From contig CAINRW010000024.1 of NCBI GenBank assembly GCA_903852815.1, positions 1 through 63,112 on the forward strand: DNA of 63,112 nt, in the 5' to 3' direction. Numbering within the stretch: the first letter of the stretch is position 1; each line of letters starts with the position of its first letter. This DNA is from an uncultured Actinomycetes bacterium (GTDB lineage Bacteria > Actinomycetota > Actinomycetes > Nanopelagicales > Nanopelagicaceae). This document shows positions 1-9,130 of the stretch, piece after piece. The notes below the pieces were generated by a model. It had not been told where the DNA came from, searched no databases, and was given only the letters and a program-made list of their open reading frames with translations. Position numbers and translations under genes: made by a program.

Positions 1-1
1 A

Positions 2-2734
2 TTTACGAATGCAAATGTCCAAGTACATGGTTGGTCAATCACAAGCCCTGATTACATCAACGGTTTGAGTTCACAACTTTCTGCGAGCCCAGGTTGGAAC
101 AAGGTAATTCCAAATGTAACTGTTTCTGGTTACACACAAACTCTAGGAACTTCTTCTGGAAATTACTTGCTACTAGATCGCGCTATCGATTGGATCTCTG
201 TTGGATCAGCAGTTTCAATTGGCGGTAATGCTCTAGTGGATACCAACGGCGACGTGATTACGGTTACCGGCGTTTATGGTGAATCTGTTTCACTTTCTGC
301 CACACCAACTGTGATTCCGGGTGTATTCCCAACGACAGCGTCATTTACTCCAAACGGCACCTTCTCTGGTGGAAACATTATGTTTGGTGGAGCCGGCGAT
401 GACATTCTTTATAGCCAAGGCGGCGATAACGTTATTGATGGTGAGGCATACGTTCATACATGCATCGTGGTAACAAATGCTGATGGCTCAGCTTTTGAAA
501 CTGGTGCGGATCAGGATTGCGGAACCGGCCGAGGTTATTCATCGCTGCACTTGCTTAATGATTATGCAGGCCAGGGAATAATCAATTCAGGAAACATGAA
601 TATCGTTCGTGAAATTAAGTCTCCTGCCACACCATGCGGTTACACATGTAACACCTTGGTTTACAGCGGACTACAGAATCAGTACACAATCACTCCAATG
701 GTTAACCCAATGGGTGAAATTCAGTACTTACAAATCACAAAGCCAGACGGTGTCGATATCGTCCGTAATGTAAAGACAATTCAATTTGGAAATCCAACGA
801 TTAATTTCTTGGATCCATTTGCAGCAATGTGGAATGGATTGTGTACTGGCGGAGTAGCTTGTATAACTCTTTCAAGTAACTATCCACCTATTTCATCCAC
901 ATGTCTTTCAGTGTGTCCAGCACCAAATGTCAACTCATTCGCACCACCAACAGTTGCATCAGTTGCACCTGCAGGTGGCGGAGCCGGAACACTGGTAACA
1001 ATTACTGGAACTAACTTCCGCACAGTTGGTGGGGGAACAACAGTTACATTCAATGGCGTACAGGCAACGGATGTGACGGTCTTGGATACGATGACATTGA
1101 CATGCCGAACACCAGTAAACGTAACAACAGGTCCAATCGTCGTTACAACACTTGGTGGAAGCGCTACGTCTCCAACATCATTCACGGTAGTTCCAGCTCC
1201 AACAATCACTAAGTTGAGCGTAGTTACAGGTACGTCAGGAACAGCCGTGACAGTCACTGGAACTAACTTGACCTACTTGGTAAGCGTTGATATCAACGGC
1301 GCACCTGCACTAGTTCGTACTAAGACAGCTACAACTATTGGTATAACTGTTCCAAATAACGCATCAACTGGTGCAGTTCACGTAATCACAACTAGCGGTA
1401 CTGCTACAAGTGCGAACTTCACAGTTAAGCCAACAATTACAACTCTGACACCTGCAACTGGTGCCCGTGGAAGTTCAGTGACAATTACTGGAACAAACTT
1501 CACCGGAACAACTGCAGTGACAGTGGGCGGAATTGCTGTTGTGAGTGGAAACATTCGCGTGGTTTCACCAACATCGCTCATGATCACTGTGCCAAACACG
1601 GCCATCACTGGACGTGTCGTTGTAACAAACGCGGGTGGAATAGCAACCTCGGCTGCGAACTACACAGTCGTGATTCCACCAGCATTTAACGGTGCGAACC
1701 CATTCTGCGTATCTTCAGCTGCAACTGCGCCGGTTCCATGTACTACTAGTGGTCCAGCAGGATCTGTTGTTACTGCGTACGGAACAACTCTTACCGGTTC
1801 TTCACTAGTCAAGATTGGCAATGTTGTAGCACCAATTGCAGCAGTCACCGGTTCTACAGCAGTTCGTTTCACGATTCCGACTGGTGCTCCTCTTGGCGCA
1901 CAACGAATTGCGATTACGACTCCTGGTGGAACAATCACCTCTGCTACGAGCTTCACGGTTACAAACCCAGCTCCAACAATTAGCACATTTACTGCTAACA
2001 CTGGCGGCGGATTTACTACAGTGAAAATCAACGGAACAAACTTCACTGGTGTAACAGCCGTGAAGTTCGGTGGATCAGCGGGAACAGCAGCTTCATACAA
2101 GGTAATTAACTCGACCTTGATTATTGCTGATGCACCTGCTGGCTTAGCAACAGCTTCACATGCAATCTATGTCGCAGCTGCCGGTGGTTCTGTAACCTCA
2201 GGTTCAACTTTTGCGAAGACCGCTGGAACCGCAGCTGCACCAACAATCGCATCCATCTCTCCATCACTTGGTAGCGTAGGAAGCACGGTAACCATCACGG
2301 TTCCCGGTACTTCATACCTAGCCAGCTTGGTTGCAGTGAAGTTCGGTGCAGTAACCGCCCCATTCACAATCACCTCAGCAACATCAATTCTGACTGCAGT
2401 GCCTGCAGGTGCCACAACAAATAACATCACACTGGTTTACCCAGGATCTGTTGTTTCTAATGGCGCCTCATTTACGGTGAGTGGAGCTACAGCTGCACCA
2501 ACGTTGACTACTTTCTCTCCAAATCAAGCATCAATTGGAGCGACAATAACTGCCTCAGGAACAAATCTTGCAGGAACTACGGGTGTCTCTTTCAAGGGAA
2601 TACCAGTTTCATACAAGGTTAACTCTGCGACATCAATTTCCTTCGTTGTTCCAGTTGGAGCAACTACTGGAACACTTACAGTTGTTACAACCGGAGGTTC
2701 TACAACCTCTACATCAACTGTTTCGATTCTGTAG
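2..2734 (+). CDS. TIG/IPT-repeat surface protein, 5'-partial
   Basis: The frame is open to the left window edge (…VHGWSITSPDYINGL precedes the listed TTG), so the gene is truncated by the window and its N-terminus is unknown. The N-terminal part carries a glycine/aspartate-rich stretch, GGAGDDILYSQGGDNVIDGE, resembling RTX-type calcium-binding nonapeptides. From about residue 290 of the listed ORF, seven TIG/IPT-like immunoglobulin folds follow, each with a 'P.I....P..G..G..VTITGTNF' signature. The repeats are Thr/Ser/Gly-rich and have few cysteines, which fits an extracellular adhesive or structural protein. No LPXTG motif or C-terminal membrane segment is visible; the protein ends in a Ser/Thr-rich tail, so how it is anchored is unclear. 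The family is known for beta-sandwich adhesins; the exact role here is unknown. Confidence 0.85.
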   Translation, partial: FTNANVQVHGWSITSPDYINGLSSQLSASPGWNKVIPNVTVSGYTQTLGTSSGNYLLLDRAIDWISVGSAVSIGGNALVDTNGDVITVTGVYGESVSLSATPTVIPGVFPTTASFTPNGTFSGGNIMFGGAGDDILYSQGGDNVIDGEAYVHTCIVVTNADGSAFETGADQDCGTGRGYSSLHLLNDYAGQGIINSGNMNIVREIKSPATPCGYTCNTLVYSGLQNQYTITPMVNPMGEIQYLQITKPDGVDIVRNVKTIQFGNPTINFLDPFAAMWNGLCTGGVACITLSSNYPPISSTCLSVCPAPNVNSFAPPTVASVAPAGGGAGTLVTITGTNFRTVGGGTTVTFNGVQATDVTVLDTMTLTCRTPVNVTTGPIVVTTLGGSATSPTSFTVVPAPTITKLSVVTGTSGTAVTVTGTNLTYLVSVDINGAPALVRTKTATTIGITVPNNASTGAVHVITTSGTATSANFTVKPTITTLTPATGARGSSVTITGTNFTGTTAVTVGGIAVVSGNIRVVSPTSLMITVPNTAITGRVVVTNAGGIATSAANYTVVIPPAFNGANPFCVSSAATAPVPCTTSGPAGSVVTAYGTTLTGSSLVKIGNVVAPIAAVTGSTAVRFTIPTGAPLGAQRIAITTPGGTITSATSFTVTNPAPTISTFTANTGGGFTTVKINGTNFTGVTAVKFGGSAGTAASYKVINSTLIIADAPAGLATASHAIYVAAAGGSVTSGSTFAKTAGTAAAPTIASISPSLGSVGSTVTITVPGTSYLASLVAVKFGAVTAPFTITSATSILTAVPAGATTNNITLVYPGSVVSNGASFTVSGATAAPTLTTFSPNQASIGATITASGTNLAGTTGVSFKGIPVSYKVNSATSISFVVPVGATTGTLTVVTTGGSTTSTSTVSIL

Positions 2735-2753
2735 AGTCGATACTTAATTCACG

Positions 2754-3926
2754 ATGACTGCAATTGCGAGCATCTGGAGTTCTCTTACCCACGGTAAGAA
2801 AATTTCCAGGGCCGCAATTGCAGTCATATTAATTTCCGGGCTTTTTGCAACATCCAACGCCGTAGCAGCTCCGACTCCTACTCCCTCACCAAAGTTAACT
2901 CTTTCAGTAAAGATTCCTAAAGGCGCTATTGGGCCTTCATATGGAATCGTCTTCAACCCTTCTGCAAAGAAAGTTGTAGACATTTGGGAAGATTACCAAT
3001 GCCCAAAGTGCGCTGTTTTTGAGTCAATAAATCGAGGCAACATCGCTCAACTTATTAAGACTAAAGGCGTTCGAGTCGTTTTTCACCCACTCTCATTCAT
3101 TGGAATTGAGTCAGAACGCGCAGCAATGGTTGCTGCTTGTGCATCTGATCAAGGCAAGTTCTTGCAAGCCAACGAACTACTATTTAAGTCTCAAGCAACA
3201 AAAGAAAACAGCGGTCGTTGGACATATGTTTATTTGCTCAAAAAGATGGCCACTATTGGCCTTAAGAGCACAGCTTTTAAGAACTGTGTAAGCAGTGAGA
3301 AATATTCATCTTGGAAGTCTACGGCTCAACAATCTGTTGTGAATACATCTGTAGTTGCTACTCCAACTGTTGTTGTTAACGGTATTCAGTTAAACCGAAG
3401 TACCGATTACTCAGACCCTGCAGCTTTTATGAAGGCAATTTCAAATCCAGCAAGTATTGCAACTGCAACACCAACACCTTCTCCCACCCAATTCGAATTA
3501 ACTTTTAGCATCAGTAAAGAAATGGGAGTTGAACCAACAATTGGCAAGCCAACTGGGGCCGCTCCGAAGACTTTAGTGTTGGGTGATTTAGTTGCTGGCA
3601 ATGGGGATACAGTAAAAGCTGGTGACACCGTGACTGTGCAATATGTCTTAATGGATTGGGCCACCGGCAAAGTCTTGGAATCTTCTTGGAAGAGCACTCC
3701 AGCAACGTTTGCACTCTCATCTGTTATTTCAGCATGGCAGCGCGGTATTCCAGGAATGAAAGTTGGAGGGCGGCGCTTGCTGATCGCTCCACCAGATTGG
3801 GCATATGGCGCAAATGGAAATGGAAAAGTTGGCGCTAATGCCAATCTAGTTTTTGTAGTTGATCTACTCGCGATTCCTTCACGTGTGATTCCATCTGCAA
3901 CACCATCGCCAACATCATCAAAATAA
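2754..3926 (+). CDS. Secreted DsbA-like thioredoxin fused to FKBP prolyl isomerase
   Basis: 390 aa, starting 19 nt after the TIG protein. Residues about 20-40 form a membrane/signal segment ending near NAVAA, followed by a Pro/Thr linker. Residues about 50-230 are a DsbA/Thioredoxin_4-like domain: EDYQCPKCAVFE holds the CxxC active site (CPKC) and VVATPTVVVNG supplies the cis-proline loop. Residues about 270-380 are an FKBP-type peptidyl-prolyl isomerase: GDTVTVQYVLMDWATGK, AWQRGIPGMKVGGRR and the final VFVVDLL strand. The C-terminus is Pro/Ser-rich. The protein should act outside the membrane on folding of secreted proteins, joining disulfide chemistry and proline isomerisation in one chain. 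Its neighbours are secreted proteins, which suits that role. The domain assignments are solid; the substrates are inferred. Confidence 0.82.
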   Translation: MTAIASIWSSLTHGKKISRAAIAVILISGLFATSNAVAAPTPTPSPKLTLSVKIPKGAIGPSYGIVFNPSAKKVVDIWEDYQCPKCAVFESINRGNIAQLIKTKGVRVVFHPLSFIGIESERAAMVAACASDQGKFLQANELLFKSQATKENSGRWTYVYLLKKMATIGLKSTAFKNCVSSEKYSSWKSTAQQSVVNTSVVATPTVVVNGIQLNRSTDYSDPAAFMKAISNPASIATATPTPSPTQFELTFSISKEMGVEPTIGKPTGAAPKTLVLGDLVAGNGDTVKAGDTVTVQYVLMDWATGKVLESSWKSTPATFALSSVISAWQRGIPGMKVGGRRLLIAPPDWAYGANGNGKVGANANLVFVVDLLAIPSRVIPSATPSPTSSK

Positions 3927-3954
3927 TATAATTAAATTTAATAAGAAACTAACG

Positions 3955-4028
3955 TGGCTTGGGCCGGGATCGAACCGGCGACCTAACGATTTTCAGTCGT
4001 TCGCTCGTACCAACTGAGCTACCAAGCC
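3955..4028 (-). tRNA. tRNA-Phe (GAA)
   Basis: On the minus strand the sequence folds as a full cloverleaf: acceptor GGCTTGG/CCAAGCC with discriminator A, anticodon loop CTGAAAA (anticodon GAA), and T-arm GGTTCGATCC. The 3' CCA is not encoded. It is the most distal of three adjacent minus-strand tRNA genes (Glu, Asp, Phe), possibly one transcript. Confidence 0.95.
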
Positions 4029-4079
4029 AAACAAGGTTTCAATCTCGGCCACCATAAGCGTACGAAACCAAAACCTTTG

Positions 4080-4153
4080 CGACCCGGACGGGACTTGAAC
4101 CCGCGACCTCCGCCGTGACAGGGCGGCGCGCTAACCAACTGCGCTACCGGGCC
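4080..4153 (-). tRNA. tRNA-Asp (GTC)
   Basis: Minus-strand cloverleaf with acceptor GGCCCGG/CCGGGTC (one G·U pair), discriminator G as expected for Asp, and anticodon stem CCGCC/GGCGG with loop CTGTCAC (anticodon GTC). CCA is not encoded. It sits 51 nt from tRNA-Phe. Confidence 0.95.
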
Positions 4154-4242
4154 TTGAAAAAATATTGTTTTAATATCTCTGTCACATAAGTGGCTCTTAT
4201 GTCACCTTCAAAGCCGTTACTACTTGTCTAACTTGTCGTGCG

Positions 4243-4315
4243 TGCCCCCAACGGGATTCGAACCCGTGTTACCGCCGTGAAAGGGCGATGTCCTAGGCCC
4301 CTAGACGATGGGGAC
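4243..4315 (-). tRNA. tRNA-Glu (TTC)
   Basis: Minus-strand cloverleaf with acceptor GTCCCCA/TGGGGGC, discriminator A, and anticodon loop CTTTCAC (anticodon TTC). It is the first gene of the three-tRNA cluster on this strand. Confidence 0.95.
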
Positions 4316-4400
4316 GTTTGAGGCTTGGCAATCTTACCCGTTAATCAATAGGAGACCAAACCCGATTATTGAGGGCACTCGCCTCGAATTAAGCCCGCAT

Positions 4401-4439
4401 ATACAAAAGCAGGGCTACCCATTTCGGAATAGCCCTGCC
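4401..4439 (-). terminator. Rho-independent terminator of the SIMPL gene
   Basis: Perfect 9-bp stem GCAGGGCTA/TAGCCCTGC (4409-4417 with 4430-4438) and a 12-nt loop. On the minus strand it is followed by CTTTTGTAT. It lies about 23 nt beyond the stop of the minus-strand SIMPL gene, so it ends that transcript before the tRNA cluster. Confidence 0.8.
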
Positions 4440-4461
4440 TTGGTTTTAACTCTTTATTTGA

Positions 4462-5181
4462 TTACAACGCCCAATGAATGGTGACTGAAACAGTAACTTT
4501 TTGTTCACCGAGGTCAACTTGAGTTGCCATTCCATCAGCCTTGGCTGCAGATGCATAAACTGGGTAATAAGTAGGAGTTGAGCTCTCTTCGAAGAAGATG
4601 ATCTTTCCTAGTTTGATTCCAAGTAGAGATGCATAAGTCTTTGCCTTTGCCTTTGCAGTTTTAACTGCTGCTGCGCGTGCGCTCACTGTTGCCTTTGTAT
4701 CATCTAATACAAATGGGCTCACACCATTGATTTGAACATTATCTCCGCCTGCTTCAACAATTGCATCAACAACATCGCCTGCAGTTGCAGTTGCGCGAAC
4801 CACGATATTAAAGCTTTGTGAAGCACGGTAGCCAGAAATTACTGGATTCGAATTCGCTGGATATGTGTATTCAGGATAAACAGTGATTGACTGAGTTGAG
4901 AAATCCTTCTTAGAAATCTTATTAGCAACCAATACTGCGCGGACTGCTGCTGAAGAAGTACTTGCACTGGCAAGGGCCTCTTTGCTTGTCGCACCAACAA
5001 CGGAAACATTGGCATTAATACGAACTGCATCAGGCACAACACTGGTTGAACCAGTAGCGCTGATCGTGATGTAGTGAGTGGCGGTCTCTGCGGCAGAGGC
5101 TGGTACTGCAAGGCCTGCGCCGGCAAAGAGTGAGAGTGCAATTGCACTAATTACGAAGGTACGAGAGTTTTTTAGTTTCAT
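4462..5181 (-). CDS. SIMPL domain (DUF541/YggE-like) secreted protein
   Basis: 239 aa with a classical signal peptide (basic start, hydrophobic core, cleavage near PASAAE). The mature part matches the SIMPL/DUF541 architecture: an N-terminal ITISATGSTSVVPDAVRINANVSV strand pattern, a central SGYRASQSFNIVVR strand, and a C-terminal ARAAAVKTAKAKAKTYASLLG helix followed by the LGKIIFFEESS strand. Family members (YggE, BP26) are periplasmic or secreted oligomeric proteins of uncertain biochemical role, some linked to oxidative stress. The gene is monocistronic with its own terminator and points away from the Sua5 gene; the divergent starts are 68 nt apart. Confidence 0.85.
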   Translation of the reverse strand: MKLKNSRTFVISAIALSLFAGAGLAVPASAAETATHYITISATGSTSVVPDAVRINANVSVVGATSKEALASASTSSAAVRAVLVANKISKKDFSTQSITVYPEYTYPANSNPVISGYRASQSFNIVVRATATAGDVVDAIVEAGGDNVQINGVSPFVLDDTKATVSARAAAVKTAKAKAKTYASLLGIKLGKIIFFEESSTPTYYPVYASAAKADGMATQVDLGEQKVTVSVTIHWAL

Positions 5182-5249
5182 GCGTCAATTATTGCCTATT
5201 GGATGAAAAAGTTGTTAATGGAACCTGTGAAAAGTGAGAGAATTGGCCA

Positions 5250-6260
5250 GTGACCCCATCGCAATTTGTATCGCAATGCACTGCATCTGCAATGAGTGAT
5301 GCTGCAAAGCTTTTGCATGATGGCGGGCTTGTGGCCTTTCCCACTGAAACGGTTTATGGATTAGGGGCCGATGCCTGCAACGACCAAGCCGTAGCCAAAA
5401 TTTATGAGGTTAAAGGCCGCCCATCTGACCATCCATTAATAGTTCACGTATCTTCGATGAATCACTTAGGACAATGGGCTAGCGAAATTCCGGATTTCGC
5501 AATTAAGTTGGCACGCGATTTTTGGCCTGGTCCAATGACATTGATTCTCAAGAGATCAGAGTTTGCTAAAGATTTCATTACTGGTGGCCAAGACACTGTG
5601 GGCGTTCGAGTACCTAATCATGTCGTTGCCTTGGCCCTTTTAGAGGCGGCAGAACAGATAGGAATAAAAGGTATAGCAGCTCCAAGTGCAAACCGATTTG
5701 GTCATGTGTCTCCAACGAGTGCGGCCGCGGTTCAAGCAGAGCTAGGCGCCTTTATGAATGAAACAGATTTAGTACTAGATGGCGGCTCATGTGCAGTCGG
5801 TGTTGAATCCACAATTATTGATTGCACGGGCGATATCCCACGAGTTTTAAGACCTGGTGCAATAACTGATGAGATGATCGTTGAAAGCACGGGGCTTAAA
5901 ATTTTCCGTAATGACAGATTTATTGATGGCGGCGAAGGTTTTGTTTTTGTACAACCCAAAGAAGAGATTCGAGTCAGTGGCTCTTTAGAGAATCACTATT
6001 CGCCAGATGCAACAGTAATTCTTGATCAACAACCGACAGTAGGACAGGGTTTTATTGCGCTCGCAAGTATTGCCACCCCAGAGGGCGTAATTCGCTTGGC
6101 CGCCCCCACTACCAATGAGGAATTCGCGCAGCATTTATATACGGCTTTGCGTGAGGGTGATAATCAAGGATTGCAGCAGATTGTTGTGGTTCAGCCAGAG
6201 GGTTCGGGCATTGCAGTAGCAGTCAGGGATCGACTATCCCGTGCAGCAAACGGGCGATAA
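5250..6260 (+). CDS. Threonylcarbamoyl-AMP synthase (Sua5 type)
   Basis: 336 aa. The N-terminal YrdC fold (about residues 15-205) shows GGLVAFPTETVYGLGADA and the KGRPSDHPLIVHV nucleotide/threonine-binding segment, and includes VESTIIDC. The C-terminal Sua5 domain follows a linker containing SGSLENHYSPDA, so this is the long Sua5 form rather than the short TsaC. It makes threonylcarbamoyl-AMP from threonine, bicarbonate and ATP for t6A37 modification of ANN-decoding tRNAs, in the cytoplasm. The listed start is GTG with a weak GAGAG upstream. An ATG about 14 codons further in (MSDAAKLLHDGG) is a credible alternative that still keeps the whole domain. tRNA-Lys, an expected t6A substrate, lies just downstream. 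Confidence 0.92.
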   Translation: MTPSQFVSQCTASAMSDAAKLLHDGGLVAFPTETVYGLGADACNDQAVAKIYEVKGRPSDHPLIVHVSSMNHLGQWASEIPDFAIKLARDFWPGPMTLILKRSEFAKDFITGGQDTVGVRVPNHVVALALLEAAEQIGIKGIAAPSANRFGHVSPTSAAAVQAELGAFMNETDLVLDGGSCAVGVESTIIDCTGDIPRVLRPGAITDEMIVESTGLKIFRNDRFIDGGEGFVFVQPKEEIRVSGSLENHYSPDATVILDQQPTVGQGFIALASIATPEGVIRLAAPTTNEEFAQHLYTALREGDNQGLQQIVVVQPEGSGIAVAVRDRLSRAANGR

Positions 6261-6340
6261 CCAGGTTTAGCGCACTCCACTTTCTCCGATACGATTGCCC
6301 CTCGCACTTGCTGAGAAATTCTTGGATGCAAGTGAAAGTG

Positions 6341-6413
6341 GGGCCTATAGCTCAGTCGGTAGAGCAACGGACTTTTAATCCGTGGGTCGACGGTTCGAGC
6401 CCGTCTGGGCCCA
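6341..6413 (+). tRNA. tRNA-Lys (TTT)
   Basis: Cloverleaf with acceptor GGGCCTA/TGGGCCC, discriminator A, anticodon loop CTTTTAA (anticodon TTT) and T-loop TTCGAGC. CCA is not encoded. A run of five T follows directly and may aid termination. Confidence 0.95.
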
Positions 6414-6524
6414 CTTTTTGAAAAACTCACAGAAAATCCCAAGAGGCTAGCGTCAATACTTCGGCTGGAATCTTCCTGGCTATCTGCGATAATTAATTTC
6501 TAACCCCCAGTTTCAAGGAGATCC

Positions 6525-8669
6525 ATGAGAATCAGTTTTAAGTCAATTGCTGTCCTTACATTGTCTGCCATTTTTGCAGCCACTCTGGGATTTTTGCCGA
6601 TTGCCCAAGCAGAAGAATCTCATGGATCAAATAACATCCGCGAAAATCACTACAGCGCTGATGATCCTGAGCATCTGAGTGCACCAAACAAAATTGTTGC
6701 AATGTCCACCAAGCCTGCCGCAGTAGCCCCTGCAGTAATTGCAGGAAATATTAATTACGTGTACGGAACTCCAGTCATGATCGATCCAACTGTTTATGTA
6801 ATTTGGTATGGAACGTGGACAAACCCTTGTGCTGCAACTGGCGATAATTCAACGCCCGCGATTGTTAATGATTTTCTTAAAGGTGTTGGAGTAACGCCAT
6901 GGTATGGAATCAACACGCGTTATTACCAACAGGCAAATTCAACTGCCCCAAAAACTTATGTAACTAGCACAGTCAACTGGGGCGGATGCACATATGACAA
7001 TGCGTCTTTAGGTACTTCAATCGATGGTGCAACAGGAACACAATCCGGTGACATCGTTAATGCAGCTCTGACAAACAACACATTGCCACGCGATCCAAAT
7101 GGTCTCTACTTTGTGTTTACAAGCAGCAATATAAATGCAACAGGCTTCTTAACTTCTTGGTGCGGATATCACTCTTACCTAAATCCTTCATACAACGTCA
7201 CTCATAACATTAAGTATTCATTTGTTGGTGATCCATCATCATCTCTTGCAAGTTGCAACGGCCAAACAACTCCTGGAGTTTCTCCTAATTCAAACCCACC
7301 AGCCGATGCAATGACTAGCGTAATTGCGCACGAATTAGTTGAAGCCGTTTCAGATCCAATGCTAAACACTTGGTTTGATGCAGGCGGAAATGAAAATGCA
7401 GACAAGTGTTCATGGACTTTCGGAACACAATCAACTGCTACCAATGGTGCTAAGTACAACATGGTGGCATCAGGGCGTCAGTATTTGATTCAACAAAACT
7501 GGATTCCAGATGCTCCACAGGGATGCGGTATGAGTTACACAGCACCGGCATTAACTGCAACAACTGCTACGGCTACTGTGACCCTGACTCAAGGAACAGC
7601 AGTGCCGGGTACGGTTATTCCTGTTACTGCAATTGGTGGAACTTCGCCGTACACCTATGCAATATCACCGACTTTGCCAGCAGGCCTGACTTTCAATACA
7701 ACTACAGGTCGTATCACCGGCACAGCAACAGTTTCACAGACAACAACAGTGCAAACTGTCACAGTTACTGATTCTTTAAGTGCAACTAGTAGTTCAAGTT
7801 TTAATTTAATTGTTAAGCCACCTGCTCCTATTGCAACCAAAGCAGTAGCTACCGTTGCATTGTTGACTGGTCGCGCAATTACTCCTGTTACTCCAATTAC
7901 GGCAAGTGCTGGAACTGCGCCATACACTTTCGCAATTTCTCCAGCGCTTCCTACCGGATTGTCATTTAATACAACTACAGGACAAATAACTGGCACTCCA
8001 ACTGCAAATCTCACAAGTCGCTTACAGACAGTGACAATTACAGATGCAAATGCGGCTAAAGCGACATCAACATTTACGTTGGCGATTACAACTCCTGCTG
8101 CTTTGAGTAGAACAGTTGCCGTTGCGACGAAGAAGTTAATGATTAATAAAGTTGCGGCCGCATTCACACCTGTAACTTCTGCGGGTGGCTACCCTGCAAA
8201 GGTATTCACGGTTAACCCAGCACTTCCGACAGGTTTGATTCTTAATTCTGCAACTGGAGCAATCACTGGAACGCCTACGGCATCACAAGCTCCAACCTCA
8301 CATACCATTACGGTTACAGATGCAGCAGGCACAGCCGTGTCAGGTGCGTTCACATTAGAAGTTAGCCCAGCACTTGTTGCAATAGCTGCAATTCCGGCAA
8401 CTACGATTGTGCACAGGAGCCCAGCAGTTGCAATCACAGCATTTACTCCAGTAACTGCGAGCGGATCAACTTTCACGGCTTATCGATATGCAATCACTCC
8501 AGCGTTGCCAACCGGATTAACTTTCAGCACAACAACTGGTGCGATTTCTGGTCGTACACCTACCGTTGCAAGCGCACTCAAGACCTACACAGTCACAGTT
8601 ACTGATGCCGCACCTACTACGGTCGGAGCATCATCAGTGAAGGTAACTTTCACGCTAACAATTAGCTAG
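6525..8669 (+). CDS. Secreted Exordium/PHI-1-like metalloprotein with four putative Ig repeats
   Basis: 714 aa, with SD AAGGAG six nt before the ATG and a signal peptide ending near AQAEE. Residues about 60-335 resemble the phosphate-induced-1/Exordium family: VYVIWYGTW near the front, WCGYHSYL, then IAHELVEAVSDPMLNTWFD and ENADKCSWTFG. The HE…E pattern looks like a zinc-binding or degenerate metalloprotease site. After residue about 340 come four repeats of about 90 residues of the He_PIG (putative Ig) type, each with 'Y.ISP.LP.GL.FN..TG.I.G.P' and ending VTVTD. Plant Exordium proteins are secreted and growth- or phosphate-responsive; the bacterial function is not established. The following gene begins 5 nt downstream, so the two are probably co-transcribed. 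Confidence 0.78.
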   Translation: MRISFKSIAVLTLSAIFAATLGFLPIAQAEESHGSNNIRENHYSADDPEHLSAPNKIVAMSTKPAAVAPAVIAGNINYVYGTPVMIDPTVYVIWYGTWTNPCAATGDNSTPAIVNDFLKGVGVTPWYGINTRYYQQANSTAPKTYVTSTVNWGGCTYDNASLGTSIDGATGTQSGDIVNAALTNNTLPRDPNGLYFVFTSSNINATGFLTSWCGYHSYLNPSYNVTHNIKYSFVGDPSSSLASCNGQTTPGVSPNSNPPADAMTSVIAHELVEAVSDPMLNTWFDAGGNENADKCSWTFGTQSTATNGAKYNMVASGRQYLIQQNWIPDAPQGCGMSYTAPALTATTATATVTLTQGTAVPGTVIPVTAIGGTSPYTYAISPTLPAGLTFNTTTGRITGTATVSQTTTVQTVTVTDSLSATSSSSFNLIVKPPAPIATKAVATVALLTGRAITPVTPITASAGTAPYTFAISPALPTGLSFNTTTGQITGTPTANLTSRLQTVTITDANAAKATSTFTLAITTPAALSRTVAVATKKLMINKVAAAFTPVTSAGGYPAKVFTVNPALPTGLILNSATGAITGTPTASQAPTSHTITVTDAAGTAVSGAFTLEVSPALVAIAAIPATTIVHRSPAVAITAFTPVTASGSTFTAYRYAITPALPTGLTFSTTTGAISGRTPTVASALKTYTVTVTDAAPTTVGASSVKVTFTLTIS

Positions 8670-8674
8670 TTGAA

Positions 8675-9100
8675 ATGAGTAAACAACTGCGCGCTCGCAC
8701 TTTGGGTGTTCTCTCGGTCTTACTCATTTCGCTGCTAGCGCCTATGCACAGCGCACAGGCGGCCGGCAAAATTTCACTTGCCGATGCTGACAACAAGCGA
8801 AATATTTCGATAAAGCTAAATACAAGCATCACAATTGCTTTGGCATCGACATATTGGCTAGATGCTAAGACAACCAATCTGAAAGTGGTTAAGGCCAAAA
8901 ACGTAGTGCCAATTCCTTTTGGTCCCACCGCTCCCGAAGGCTGTCAGCATCCGGGCACCGGGTGTGGAACGTCGATGTGGGTCTTTAAAGCCTCTAAAAA
9001 AGGCAAAGCCAGTTTCACCGTGACCCGTGATTCATGCGGAGAGGCCATGCGCTGCACGCCTGATCAAGCTACTTACAAACTTCGCTTCACCGTTAAGTAA
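8675..9100 (+). CDS. Small secreted protein, unknown function
   Basis: 141 aa, beginning 5 nt after the Exordium-like gene and so probably in the same transcript. A clear signal peptide ends at SAQAA. The mature protein is about 110 residues and contains four cysteines in two pairs (EGCQHPGTGCG and DSCGEAMRC), suggesting two disulfides, and ends in beta-strand-like TYKLRFTVK. The central MWVFKASKKGKASFTVTRD faintly recalls the chagasin/I42 inhibitor fold, but this is a weak impression. An accessory role or inhibitor function for the neighbouring metalloprotein is possible and unproven. Confidence 0.7.
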   Translation: MSKQLRARTLGVLSVLLISLLAPMHSAQAAGKISLADADNKRNISIKLNTSITIALASTYWLDAKTTNLKVVKAKNVVPIPFGPTAPEGCQHPGTGCGTSMWVFKASKKGKASFTVTRDSCGEAMRCTPDQATYKLRFTVK

Positions 9101-9130
9101 TAGCGCAACGCCAACGTGGCTTTGGCAATA

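Noticed and set aside
880-2430. Several minus-strand ORFs antisense to the TIG protein
   Set aside because: They arise from the Thr/Val/Ala-rich repeat codons, which read open on the opposite strand. No start signals, low-complexity products.
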